Under the pieces are notes generated by a model. That model searched no databases. It was not told the origin of the DNA and saw nothing but the letters and a program-made list of their open reading frames with translations. The position numbers and the translations under genes are program-made. Positions 36,605-49,200 of a stretch of 64,000 nucleotides of DNA are shown one piece after another; the stretch's first letter is position 1; each line of letters starts with the position of its first letter. Source of the DNA: Sphagnum compactum (lineage: Eukaryota > Bryophyta > Sphagnopsida > Sphagnales); NCBI GenBank assembly GCA_965153455.1, contig OZ234497.1, forward strand, positions 1,984,001-2,048,000, in the 5' to 3' direction.

Positions 36605-37167
36605 GAATCGTAATGAAGCCTCTGGACTTTTGGTTTAGTTAATTGTTTCTCTGCAATCCACCGTTGGATTTGCGTCAAAATTAAATTGGTTTTAGTTTGG
36701 AAGGTGTAGAAGCTCCTCCCAAAAATTCAACATCATCGGTTTTGCTGTGAGGGAGTTGCAGGTGTTGGAAGTAGAGGGTGTTGAAGAGGGGTTCATGAAA
36801 GAATCGTAATGAAGCCTCTGGACTTTTGGTTTAGTTAATTGTTTCTCTCAAATCCACTGTTGGATTTGTGTCAAAATTAGATCAATTTTAGTTTGGAAGG
36901 TGTAAAAGCTCCTCCCAAAAATTCAACATCATCGCTTTTGCTGTGAGAGAGTTGCAGGTGTTGGAAGTAGAGGGTGTTGAAGAGGGGTTCATGAAAGAAT
37001 CGTAGTGAAGCCTCTGGACGTTTGGTTTAGTTAATTGTTTCTCTCAAATCCACCGTTGGATTTGTGTCAAAATTGGATCAATTTTAGTTTGGAAGGTGTT
37101 GAAGCTCCTCCCAAAAATTCAGCATCATCGGTTTTGCTGTGAGGGAGTTGCAAGTGTTGGAAGTAAA
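36605..37167. repeat. 196-base tandem repeat, nearly three copies
   Basis: Units start GAATCGTAATGAAGCCTCTG at 36605, 36801 and 36997 (third with one change), a constant period of 196. Copies differ by a few substitutions, so the duplication is fairly recent. It is non-coding and lies in the insertion that also carries the 35.3-35.7 kb ORF. Confidence 0.85.
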
Positions 37168-37439
37168 AGAGGTTAAGATGTTTGTTTTGTTTTCCTCAAT
37201 GAAAGCAAATGGTTTTTAGTTTCGGGGCTTAACTTTGGTCAAAGACATAAAATAAAATAAAAACTCATGAGATTTGGACACAATGCATTAGATTTTTTTT
37301 TAGTGAATTTCATTACTTACTTCGAACCACCTTACTTGTTAGACTACACTACATAGTAGTTCCACTTCCAACCGGGTCTTTTATTGTGAGTGCATATCTT
37401 AGTGGTGAAGGTGTGCAATAAATCCTCACAGAGTGACTC

Positions 37440-39860
37440 ATTCCCATTTCCTTTCCTTCTATGACAATACGGCCTTAATTCCACAATTGGACCAATCAAT
37501 GTCCAATATAAATGTTTTTGTGAAATTAGGTCTAACTAGGATGGGTGATGTGACTAGTGTAGCTTTCAACTAATTAAATGCACCTTGGCAATTGGAATCC
37601 AACTTGAAGGTGCCATCTTTTTTGGTGAGATCAATTAGGGGTATGGCTACTCAATAATAGCCCTTAACATAGTATATGTATTACCTTGTTAGTCTTAGAA
37701 ATGCACACACATTAATCACAAACTGGAAAATCAATGATGGCTAGTTTTTTTCCTTTAAATTTGGCTGTGTACCATCACAATTTACAACATGCCCTAGAAA
37801 TGCCAAACTAGTTTTTGCAAACTCATTTTCTAGGGTTAAGTTTGAAATTAACTTCCTTTAACTTCAATATAACATAGCAGATGCTCCAGGTGTTTTTCCC
37901 AACTAGAGCCCATATTGTAGATTTAATGCAGAAAACCATTGTGCCTTCCCAAGTTGTGTGAGAACATCTTCAACAAGGGGCATGGGAAATACATCTCATT
38001 GAGTTTGAAGATTTAATGGCTTGTAATCGCCACAAAATCGACGGCTATCATCCTTCTTTTACTTGCAATGTAACCCTATAAGCATATTCAGAGGAGTTTG
38101 GATTCATTTTGCCCAAAGTCACAAATGCATCAATTTACTCTTTACTTCAACTTCTTCCCAAAAGGAAAGTCTGTTGGGTGTAATCTAGTAGGGAGGAAAA
38201 CCTTGTGTGTCAACAACATGTTCTCCCAACTTACAACACCCAAATTCTCCCTTATGCCATGCAAATACATCAGGGAATTGTTCAAATAGTTCCCTCATTT
38301 GCTTTGTTTTATTAGGCCCCAAATCAAAATCAACCCATACCTAACTTTGTATCCAATTTGAAAACCCCAAACACCTAGGCATACCTTGCAACATTGAATT
38401 GTTCATTTCATAATTACTCCTTTTACGTAACACACTTCATCCAATTTTTGAAATCATTAGAATTAGACACCTCACCAAAGTGGTTGTCAATATGTTCTTC
38501 CAAGATCAAATACATGATATGGTTTGGACCTTTCTTTTGCACAAAAATTTCAAATCCATTGTCCATCAGATCTTCAACTTCCTTTGTTTTATCGAGTAGG
38601 AACAAATTGTATTGTTCATCATCTACCACATCAGTTGTGTCTTCGTCATAATCATCATAAGAACTATATTCAAGTTCATCATCTAACAATGAATTGTTAT
38701 GGTCATGCATAAAAGACTTTTCTTTTATTCATTAGGTTCTTAAGCCCCAATACCCCACAATTTTAGGTTTTTTCCTTGGTTGTCCTTTTCACCCTTGCAA
38801 CTATCTTCCAAAATTGGATGCAACATGTTTACCATATTTAATGGTAACACTTGCACATTGTTACTAGGTCCTTGCCTAATTTGTAATAAACCTTTTTCCA
38901 CATCCACAAGCACATTGATCTTGATGAGAAAATCTAGACCCAACAACAAATCATAATGATTAATGTCAATTATCATGAATGTCATCAAACATTGTACATT
39001 TCCAACCCTCACTTGGAAGTTTATGATCTGACTGAGAGCTTAAGTCACCACTCCAAATGTTGTTTTGTATGCCTTAAATCCAGAAACCAAATGCATAATG
39101 CCCAACTCACGAACTACAACTACAAACATTACTGACATAGATGCACCAATGTCCACTAGTCCTTTAAGCAAATTATTGTTCAATTTAATTAGTAGATGAA
39201 GTGTTTTGATGTGATGGTTTTTATGTATGTTAATTCTACACACCACAATCGGTCCTTCCACTTTAGTCAAATTAACTAACTTGAAACCTTCATTTTGTTT
39301 ATTCTTTGCCAATTTGACGAGATTCTCTAGAGACTCCAATTCTCCTAATATTGTTAAGATAGTTTCCATAGGTGATAATGAGATTTTCCCCTTGATGAAG
39401 TGTATTAATATCTTAAATCTCACTTTAGAGCTTTTTCCCAACTCCACAGGTATTGCCTTTCGGTCATTTGTGGCTTCATTTTCCACTGCTTCAACATGTA
39501 AATGCCTCTTTGATAATTGGCCCGGAAAAAAATCATGTTTTGCTCCACATAAGTGATTCAACTATTCAAAAATTGTAAGGTCATCATCAACCAATACCTC
39601 CAAGTAATTGTTGGGAACATATCATGTTTTCCCATCTTTTCCTCTTTTCTAGCATCTATTCTCCATGTGTCCCATACCAAAATAGTATCCACATTTCATC
39701 CACAATTCTTTGTCTTATGTAGTAGACCACACTTAAGACATTTTAGCTTCAGGTCTCCTTTATGCAGGCATGTAATGGCTATGTGGTCACTAGCTCTGCA
39801 AATCTAACAAATGGTAGAACTACTAACTCTTGATGGTATTGTTCCAACAACAAAAGATGT
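37440..39860 (-). pseudogene. Older Ty3/gypsy relic, part 1: gag zinc knuckle, protease and reverse transcriptase
   Basis: Minus-strand order: zinc knuckle CLKCGLLHKTKNC near 39745-39690; protease with LKGLVDIGASMSVM near 39175-39120 and DINHYDLLLGLDFLIK near 38970-38920; reverse transcriptase start RRFCGDYKPLN near 38035 and WFSALNLQYG near 37920; later RT with LNPRKCEFAKTSLAFLGHV near 37840-37790; RNase H start near 37560-37440 (ILDIDWSNCGIKAVLS, KEGNGNE). Many stops and frameshifts occur and the RT catalytic YxDD block is missing, which indicates deletion. This is much older than the 29-33 kb element and a different gypsy lineage. Confidence 0.8.
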
Positions 39861-40159
39861 TCCTTTAAGCATTTGGTGAATTTTGTGAAGCAAAAAGAAG
39901 AAGACTTGCCATAGAAGCTATAGAATAGCTTTGCCACATTAAACCTTGAAAACAAGAATGACAAGCCCATTCAAAGAACTAATAGGAATTTCCTACTGTA
40001 TGAAAATCTTTGATTGCACCAAACAAAACCCTCAACATGGCCACTTCGTGACCTTTAAGCTGATAGATCAAAAATTGCCAAGAGACTACTGTATAATGAT
40101 TTACCATTCATTGTAGAAATGCTTGGTACCGTAGCCATAACCAATCGTAGAGAGTGTCC

Positions 40160-41580
40160 CACTAACATGGTAGCACACCATTGGATGACAGCTCCTTGGT
40201 TATTTCATATATCCTTTTGACATTTTTGCACCTTTCTAATACCTTTTTGCATGTTCCTGTAGCTGGTTTGTTGAACCTCATAACTCACCTTCTTTTGTGT
40301 CCCAGTTACAATGCTCCCATACAATCAGTTATGTCCAATAACATGTGTGCTCTTGCTGGTAACCTAGCCCATTGCTTGACCCTGCAAACCCAAACCTTAT
40401 TGTAAGAAGACAAAAGTGCCAAAATAAGGGGCCGGCCCTAGGACAAGCTTGTATGCAAAGGGGAAAACCCCCCCCCATCAGTTTTTAGGCTACAAAGGAC
40501 CATATTGACCCAAAGAATGTATAAACCAGTCCGTCCATCAGATGACAGTCTGAATGAAAAATGATTATTTTAGTACCCAATTCGATCTTCCTGACTGAAG
40601 AAGGCATGGACACATTTTCTGGCATGTGGAAAACACCAAAGTTTGGCTACCAAATAATGGGACAAAGAAGTCAAAGTCCGGCTTTCAATTTTATAGTGTG
40701 CTATAAATCAGCACCCAACCCTATCAACCAGTGTTTTAAAAAACAATTGTATTGTTGCTCAAGTGGCAAATAGCCCATAAGTAAATAAATATATAGTCAA
40801 ATTTGGTGCTATTCAAAATATGAAAGTAGAATAGTTCAACCACCCTTTCATATTGTACACAATTGTGTCAATTTCAAATTTTGTTCATTTTTGGTGAGTT
40901 TTTTAAAGGAAAACAAAGAATGTTTTTTTGACAGAATATTATTTTTTGACAAAATAATTTTCCCTAAATGGAAAAAAATTGGGGAAAATAACTGCTATCA
41001 ACCTTATCAAAACTAACAAAAAGTCACACGCATACAAAACTAATTAATGTGTTACAAAAAACAAAGAAGACTATTACATTGAAAGCTAATTGTACAAGGT
41101 CATGAGCTAATGAGCCTCTTTGCCTTGTGACTATTGCTGCCTCTATGAGGGAGTGGGCCTTTTAAGGTCTCCTGTACCTGTGGCTAATGTTCCTTGTTAG
41201 ATTTTCGACCTGCCTGAACTAATAAGAATTGAACTCTGGCTGAATGCCAAAAAGCTTCAAAAGCAGTCCCAAGTACCTTCACTATCCCTCCAATTTCAAA
41301 GTAACTTGTGCACCGGCTCCCACCAGTGCACCGGCTGGCCGTTCTGTCCATAGGATGGATGGATTGTGTTTCTTCATCCGGTTCCTGACCCTGTGTTAAC
41401 TCGACATTCTACCAGTCAATCTTATTAGGCTGCTGACTTTTGACCCTTTTTTATTTTTGGGGTGTTTTTTTCCCAATCCTGACCTTACTATCCTCCAATC
41501 TAGTCGCCCTAATTCCCTACCTACCCTACTGACCTAGCTACATTCTTGACCTACAGCTTGACTCTACTTACCAACCCCTT
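40160..41580. other. Gene-free interval
   Basis: No domain-bearing ORF was recognised. There is a C homopolymer (40469-40477) and AT-rich sequence; it may include the outer end of the older gypsy element, but no LTR was recognised. Confidence 0.4.
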
Positions 41581-41589
41581 ACCTATCTG

Positions 41590-43190
41590 CCCTCTATTTT
41601 TTCATGCCTAAACCTCTCTCTTGACTAAACCTTTGTCTTTTGGCACAATTTCTAATTATTCGTGGCTAAACCTATATCTCTTGGCTAAACCTTTGCTTTT
41701 CGGCACAACTTTTAACTCTTCTTGGCTAAACCTATGTCTCTTGGCTAAACCTTTTTCTTTTGGCACAACTTCTATCTCTTTTTAGCTAAACCTTTTCTTT
41801 TTGACACAACTTTTAACTCTTCTTGGTTAAATCTACATATCTTGTCTAAACCTTTTCCTTTTGGCACAATTTTTAACTCTTCTTGGCTAAACCTTTGTTT
41901 TTTGGCACAACTTCTAGCTCTTCTTGGCTAAATCTTTTCTTTTTGGCACAACTTCTAACTCTTCTTGGTTAAACCTTTTACTTTTGACATAACTTTTAAC
42001 TCTTCTTAGTTAAACCTATATATTTTGTCTAAACCTTTTCCTTTTGACACAACTTTTAACTCTTCTTGGTTAAACCTATATCTCTTGGCTAAACCTTTTC
42101 CTTTTGGCACAAATTTTAACTTTTCTTGGTTAAACCTATATCTCTTGGCTAAACCTTTTCCTTTTGGCACAAATTTTAACTTTTCTTGGTTAAACCTACA
42201 TCTCTTGGCGAAACCTTTTCCTTTTGGCATAACTTTTAACTTTTCTTGGTTAAACCTACATCTCTTGGCTAAACCTTTTCCTTTTGGCACAACTTCTAAC
42301 TCTTCTTGGTTAGACCTCTTTTTGACACAACTTCTAACTCTTCTTGGCCAAACCTTTTCCTTTTGGCACGACTTCTATCTTTTCTTGGCTAAACCTTTTC
42401 CTTTTGGCACAACTTTTATCTTTTCTCGGCTAAACCTATATATCTTGGTTAAACCTTTTCCTTTTGGCACAACTTCTATCTTTTCTTGGCTAAACCTATA
42501 TATCTTGGTTAAACCTCTTCCTTTTGGCACAACTTCTAACTCTTCTTGGCTAAACCTCCATTTCTTCATGGCTAAACATTTACATGTTGACAAAATCTCT
42601 ATATCTTCTTAGCTAAACATCTATCTCTTGGCAAAATTGTTACTTCTTAACAAAACCTATATAGTTTTTTAGCTAAACCTCTATTTTTTGGTAAAAGTTT
42701 TAACTTTTATTAGCTAAACCTATATCTCTTAACAAAACTTCCATCTATTCATGGCTAAATCATTACACGTTGGCAAAAGTTCTATCTATTATTGACTAAA
42801 CTTTTACCTCTTAGCAAAACTCTAACCTCTTCCTAATTAAATTTTTACCTTTGAATAAAACCTTGTATATTCATGATTAAACCTTTCATTTGGAAAACCT
42901 TTGAACTCTTCTTATCTAAACCTTTACATCTTGGCAAAACCTTTATATTTTTTGGGCTATATTTTTACCTCTTAGTAAAACCTATATTTCTTCTTGGTTA
43001 AACCTCTACAAATTGGAAATTTTTAAAATTCTTCTTGGCTAAACCTATACCTCTTGGCAAAACTTCCATCTCTTCATGGTTAAACTTCTATTTGTTGGCA
43101 AAACTTTTACCTTTTCTTGGTTAAATTTTTATTTTTTGGAAGAACTTTTATTTCTTCATGGTAAACTTGTACCTATTGGCAAAACCTTTA
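41590..43190. repeat. Large minisatellite, about 60-base period, with half-unit substructure
   Basis: Units follow CTTGGCTAAACCTTTTCCTT, then TTGGCACAACTTCTAACTC and TTCTTGGTTAAACCTATATCT. The core 42025-42300 keeps a 60-base period with high identity; edges are diverged and shorter (20-40 bases). Because 60 is a multiple of three, long frames stay open on both strands (195 codons on plus, 94 on minus), encoding about 20-residue repeats. I treat these as by-products rather than genes. Confidence 0.85.
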
Positions 43191-43199
43191 CCTTTTGAC

Positions 43200-44190
43200 A
43201 AAAAAATTGTATATTTTTGAATTAAACCAAAAGGCTATTTTTTTGACAAAATCTTTTAACAATTTTTTTGGCTACCCTATTGACTTAGCCATTTAAAAAC
43301 GTAATTACATTATTGATCTAACTTTTTCCTTATTTGTGTACACTACTTACCTAGCATTTACAAGATGCAATTGTCTACCACTATATGATATACAAAATAT
43401 GAAGGTATTGCACTAAATGAACTTACAACCATTTTAATCATATTTAAGACCTTGATGTCAATAAATGGTAACCGTGAATGTAGATATTGCACATTTGATC
43501 AACTTTTGTGACCTGCACATAGGTATTGCATATTTTGGTAGTTATTATTATAAACTAAAATAGTTGAAGATCCAATAGCAAAATACAATACCCACATACG
43601 AAAACAATGTCATTTCAATTACAATACACTTTAATAATTATTACATATTTTGTCACCAAAATACAATTTTTTAAAATTATTAAAAAACAATTTCTACGTT
43701 TTTTTCCCTTTAATTTTTTTTCTAATTTCTTTTATTTTTTCCGATTCTAAATTTTCTTTTTCTTTGTTTTGTTTTAGATTATTTTCTTCTATTATTTGTC
43801 ACAATTTTTTTTTTCTAGTTTTTTAGTTTTTATATTTATCATTTTATCATATATGAACAATGAAGGAATTAAAAATGCTTGTATTGTACATAAAGGATTA
43901 CAAATCATTTGGATAAAAATCACAAAAGCCAAAATCATTTAGTTGAAATAAGTTCAAGATACTAACTTTTGGATGTCTTAGGGATTATTTTGGAATGGAT
44001 TTTGATTATATCATTGATGGGACATTCATTCAGTAAAAAAATTATGTCATTGAGATCCTTCAAGAATTTGGTAGGGTTCAACTCTGATTAAATACTTATG
44101 ATGGAAGGGCTATGACTTGTTGCTAACATGGGCTTCAAGGAGGTTAATTTGATTAAATTGATGCATAATGGATTGCATATCAAATTTACA
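43200..44190. other. Very AT-rich gene-free interval
   Basis: T-rich low-complexity sequence lies around 43680-43860. No coding signal was seen. The right part may belong to the copia relic that follows. Confidence 0.4.
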
Positions 44191-44209
44191 TTTACCTACC
44201 TCACACAAA

Positions 44210-44790
44210 GCCAAATCTTTATTATGGCATGAATGTATTTAATAGGTTTATGGCTCTACCTTAGAAAGCCCACCTAGGTGCAATGAAGCACATTACAACA
44301 AAATAACTTTAAATTGTAACATTTTTTATTAAGAAAAAAGACATCAATATCATGAGAGGTTTTAATGATGTTGGTTGGGTTGGAAACCATGCAACACATT
44401 AATCAACTACTAGGTAAATACTTATTTTGTTTAGGTTTTGGACCTATCACATTTCCAACAATACAAGGTAAGAAATTATTTGCATGAGTACAAGGCTATC
44501 ACTAAAGGTATAAAAAAGGGAATCTAGTTCAAAACCTTACTTGGGCAAATTGGTGTCCAAGATGAAAGAACTATTGCCATCTAGTGTGATGATCAAAGCT
44601 ATATGAAACTCATAAACAATATAGTCTTTCATGCTTGCATGAAGAACATGGAGATGCAACTTCACTTCAAGTGATAAAGTTGTGTGCAAGGAAATACATG
44701 TGGAATGTGTTTCATCATAAGACCATGTTGTTAGCATTCTAACTAAACCATTTGGAAAACTATGACTTGTGGACCTTAAATAAACGACAC
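44210..44790 (+). pseudogene. Decayed Ty1/copia RNase H region
   Basis: The plus strand, crossing frames, gives AMKHIT then KKDINIMRGFNDVGWVGNHA near 44285-44400, the copia 'GFSDADWAG' block. Near 44580-44690 it gives CDDQSYMKLINNIVFHACMK and NMEMQLHFK, the 'CDNQSA..L..NP.FHARTKHI' block. Near 44690-44780 it gives EIHVECVSS and ILTKPFGKLW, the 'DIFTKPL' end. Stops and shifts are frequent, so it is dead. No LTRs were recognised. Confidence 0.7.
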
Positions 44791-44829
44791 ATATGTAGCC
44801 TTCAAGGCTTACAATAGTGCTCATTAGTT

Positions 44830-46280
44830 CAAGGAAAATCCCTCTAGAAGCTCACTTTTGCTGCAATTCCTTATCTTGCTTCCACTTTAGTTGTGAGCTC
44901 AATTAGGGTTACAATATTTTCTCCCATGAGAAGAAAGGTCAATGCTCTTGTTGAGACTCAAGGGCTTTCTTTTGAACCTCCACTTTCTATGCATTTTAAT
45001 TGTGGTGAAATTTGACTTAATTTTCAACCCAATGTAATGACTTAAATTTTGGTCACAATATCAAGGTAAAATAGTTGTGATTTGGAGTATTACAATTGTG
45101 AAGTGGAATGTCATCACACTTTGTTTCTCCTAGTTTTCCCCCCATTTCAAATGCAATAACTTAAGTAGCTAAATTATTGCTATCTACTTCATCAAAGATT
45201 CTATTCCTAAACATCAATAATCAATTTCCAAATGTGAAAAGCTTTACCTACTAATCAACAATTTTGACAACATCCTAGATCTACAACATCCAATTTTTTA
45301 CATGAAATGGGCAAATAAGTGCCACATGGTGATTAGAAAAGGTCCTAGGACATCACAAAAAATTGTGGGTGATATTTGCATCCTTTCCATGGAAAAAGAG
45401 GATGGACTTGGGACTACCTTATTGATGCCTTGATCTTGGTAAGGGGGTGCGGGAACAACTATATAAATAATGACCATTCATGATAGACATGTGAAAATAA
45501 ATATGATGATGGGACTAGTTTCTTTTTTAGTATTTCCAACATCAGGCATGTGCACCTAGAATGACATGGTAATGAAAACCCAAAACTATCACATAAAATG
45601 CAAGTATGAATCCCAACCACTAAGGCTAGCATTGGCTTGAGATGTTCAGATTAACAAATAATGTGCACAAAAACCACAAGAGAGAAATCCTTAAAGAATG
45701 GATCCAGCAAACTCAAGATGTGCCTTTAAAAAAAATTGAGTTTCTGGATAGATAAACTAACCATGTCTCTTTGTTAATTATCTAATACTGACAATGCTTT
45801 TGGCCTCTTTCATAAATAGGTAGCCCAGGACTAAACCCTCCACCCACTCACCTGTTTAGAAAATACAATGACATGAATGATTCACAATCTACATATTTTT
45901 GGGTTACCTGGGATCTATCTCAGCAAATATATCTTGAGGTCGCTACTTCTTTTGCAATTTGGTCAACCAGCACATAAACTACAACTTTGCAAATTTTTTT
46001 GGAACATTCCTCAAAACCCCTTATTAACAACCTAATTGAGTGTTTATAGCACTTCAATAATCAATTGTCACAACTTTCTTAACTTATTGTGTTAAAAAAT
46101 GTATCATTTTGCATGGTAAGCAAAAGGTCCTTTAACTTATTGAGTTAATCAAATGTATCAAGTTGGCATGATAAGTAAAAGGTGCTAAATTTCTTATGTT
46201 AGTTCAGGTATCAATTTGGCATGGTAAGCAAAAGGTCCTTAACATCCTCTGATTGGAACCATTGTGATTTTACAAAACAA
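44830..46280. other. Gene-free interval between the copia relic and IFT144
   Basis: AT-rich; includes three short repeats of 'GGCATG.TAAG.AAAAGGTCC' near 46110-46240. No gene was seen. The IFT144 3' end and its polyadenylation region lie just below 46288. Confidence 0.4.
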
Positions 46281-46287
46281 CATTTTA

Positions 46288-49200
46288 TCACAGGCAATCT
46301 TGCATTTCTTCGAGTGGGTTCAACACTTCCTTGACATCGGCAGGATCCACAGTTTGGAGGCACATTGGGCAAACTTTCTCCACTTCAATGACCTATCCCA
46401 AGGGTTTAGAAATGAGCTGAACAAGCAAATTTTGACATGGAAGGTTGCAGGTTGATAAAGGCCCTAATAGAATGTTATCAAAATTGCGATTTGCAACTTG
46501 CTGGAAAAACATATTGGAAGGGGTCTAGGGTTTAAGGTTTAGGGTTAAATTGTAACTTAGTATACTATGATAAATTGGATTGATGTAGGTTTTGCTAATG
46601 ACTTGTTTGCACCTTGAGAAACTGTTGCATGAGAGCTGAGAATTTGCAATGGGGACATTGGCTCCAATTTCCAAGCACCATATGTCGACCTGTTGCAATG
46701 CAAAACTGCAAACCTCAACCCACATTACAACCACATAAAACCATTTAGTTTGCATATATGCAAACAGGTATAACAGATGGGTGAAGATGGGTGCTGGGCA
46801 AATTAGTCATCACAAGTGTGCAAGGAACCCAGGACCTTTAGAAGGGCAGGTTGATGTCCCCCATAGTTTGAATTGGGTAGTTGAATTGAAGTCAGGTTTT
46901 CTGATCTAGTATCATGAGTTGAAAAGACATGCTACATGATGCCCAAAAGTTTGGTGAAAGTTTGCCAATACAAGCATTAACTTAGGCATCAGAATTTAAG
47001 TATCCATGATTGTTCTCTCATGAAAGCATTAGCAAGCAATCTTAGTATTTTTGATCAGTTTTAATAATTTTGACATGTTGGTATTAAAAAAGTTTGCACC
47101 TTTGCACTTGAAAATTGACATCAATTGGGAGTAAGATCAGCTGCACATCAAGTAGTGGAAGGAATGTGAAATAAAAGAGGGAGAGAGATGGTTGGTTGGA
47201 GTGATTTGTTTTTTTAACTGGGATGGTGCAACAGCATGCAGGACAATCGAGCTGTGTTTCTGGAATCTCTAGGGAGCAAGTTGGGCATGGTGCTAAAGAC
47301 TCCTCTTCCTCTGTTTTCTCTGGCTTCCTCACAATGTTCTCAATCTTGCGTTTATATGCCACAGATATTGCACTCCTGTACATAAGACCAAGGTGATTGG
47401 TTTCATCATCAATACCTCCCAAGTCCAAATCTATAATAATATACAATAAATCGTAATGCATCTGATAATGTAATTCTCAAATGGTGTAATATTACTCTCC
47501 TTCTGTATGCATTCAACAGACTTGCAGAGGTTGAGATCTGATAATTCTGATTGAAGCAATCTAATTCAATTTGCAACTGTTGAATGTATATATGTGTGCC
47601 ATTGAGTTCAAATAGCTTTGAACAAACATGCAGTAAATTAGACAAGAATTGGGTGTACCGGTATTCAGGTCGCATAAGCATGGAGGCATATTCAAATGCT
47701 GTTCTCTTCAAACCTGAGCGTTGGCATTCAATAACAGTGGAGATGAGGATTGGGGTCACATGTGCTGGAAACTTGCTTATGTGCCGAGCCACTCGGATGA
47801 GCATTCGTGCACTTGACCTGTCTCATGACCCACAAATTCATATCCTCGTCCCTGATGTAAAGCTATCAGCCTATTCTTTTCATAATTTGAGTAGTATTGA
47901 GATGTCTTCTATATGCCTTGGTTGACTGCGTATCACAGAATTTCTCTACTCATTTGTGAAACTAAATGCATTTTTAGTTAGTTTCTCCATACCGGTGGTC
48001 TCCTAGGCGAATGAGTGTCTTGACAAGAATGTAAGAATGCAACAGCATGAGCTGCTTGGAAAGCTCAAGTGGCACACATCTTTTTTGAGCTTGCAAGACT
48101 TTACAAAACCCTAGTAGTTGTTGATGAGCCATTTTGTAGTTCCCCATCTCCTGGACAATTCCATTCCCACCCAAGTGTTTTTCCCCCTTGTAAGCATCAA
48201 TAAAACTACTTGGTGTCTCAAGCATAAAATCGGGTGTGCACATGAACTTTGAACTCATGTGTCAAAAGAGATCAAGTTTGCAATGGCAGCTCAAAATGTG
48301 TGTGAATGTTGCTTGTGAAAAGAATCCCTTCAAATTGGGTGTCTTTTTTGAACTATATGCTTGATGTTGTAGACAAAAAGCATGATTTAGGACAAGATCA
48401 GTAATACTGGACCTGCTCTTGGTGTGCAATTAAGAGTGCAGCCTTGGTGGCTTGATCATAGTTGCCAAGAACGGTGTGTAGTTGGAACAAGTATTTGGGA
48501 CCATTTTCAACTCCTTGATCCATCTCCCCCATGAGGTAGTCTAATAGCTGGGATGTGAGTGCATCACATCGTAACCTTCCAACCAATTCAATAGCCTGTA
48601 GAAGAACACAAGAGTTTCCACACAAAAACCTATCACTCCTAACTTGACCATAAGCACCTCAATTATCCCAGGCATGATCATGACACATTATTGAGTAGAT
48701 GCTTTCAAATCTGGCTATCTGTTCTACTAAGTACTCTTTTTCCAAGTCAAAATGAAGCATTGAAATTGGAACTGAACTGCAACCTGTTGTAGTTGAATCA
48801 GTAACTTACAAGCTCAATTCCTCTGGCAGTTCCCCAATGCAAATAAAGGTGGAGAGCTTGCTTGGGTTCCCCACATTTCTCAAATAATGCACAAGCTTTT
48901 TCGTAGCTTTCCATAGATTCATAGTACCTATAGTTCCTTGAACATCTCTAGTGAATTTCATATTCCCAAGGTAAACTTTTTCTCTTTCTAGACAAATTTC
49001 TGTAAGAAAAAACAGAATATTTAATTTTTGGATCTGGTGTTATAATCAAGCCTTTGAATTAATCAACAATGTAACCCAAGTTGTTTGATGTTATTAGATT
49101 TGTCACTTCTTTTCTCAAGAAAGAAAAATTACCTGGCCAACTTAAGGCATTCATCTTTGGTGGCAACGTCTTTAACGATTTCTGTGTAGATGTCCATTTT

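Larger units (their letters stand above)
34770..37430. other. About 2.6-kb insertion of unknown type splitting the older gypsy RNase H
   Basis: RNase H sequence stops near 37430 (KEGNGNE on the minus strand) and resumes near 34755 (GLSLVQKK). The DNA between holds a coding-looking ORF (35295-35708, -) and a 196-base tandem repeat (36605-37167), plus AT-rich sequence. I found no clear terminal inverted repeats, LTRs or target duplication, so the element class is open. Confidence 0.6.

Noticed and set aside
42025-42612. 195-codon repeat protein gene
   Set aside because: Open only because the tandem repeat period is a multiple of three; both strands are open; no start context or transcript evidence.
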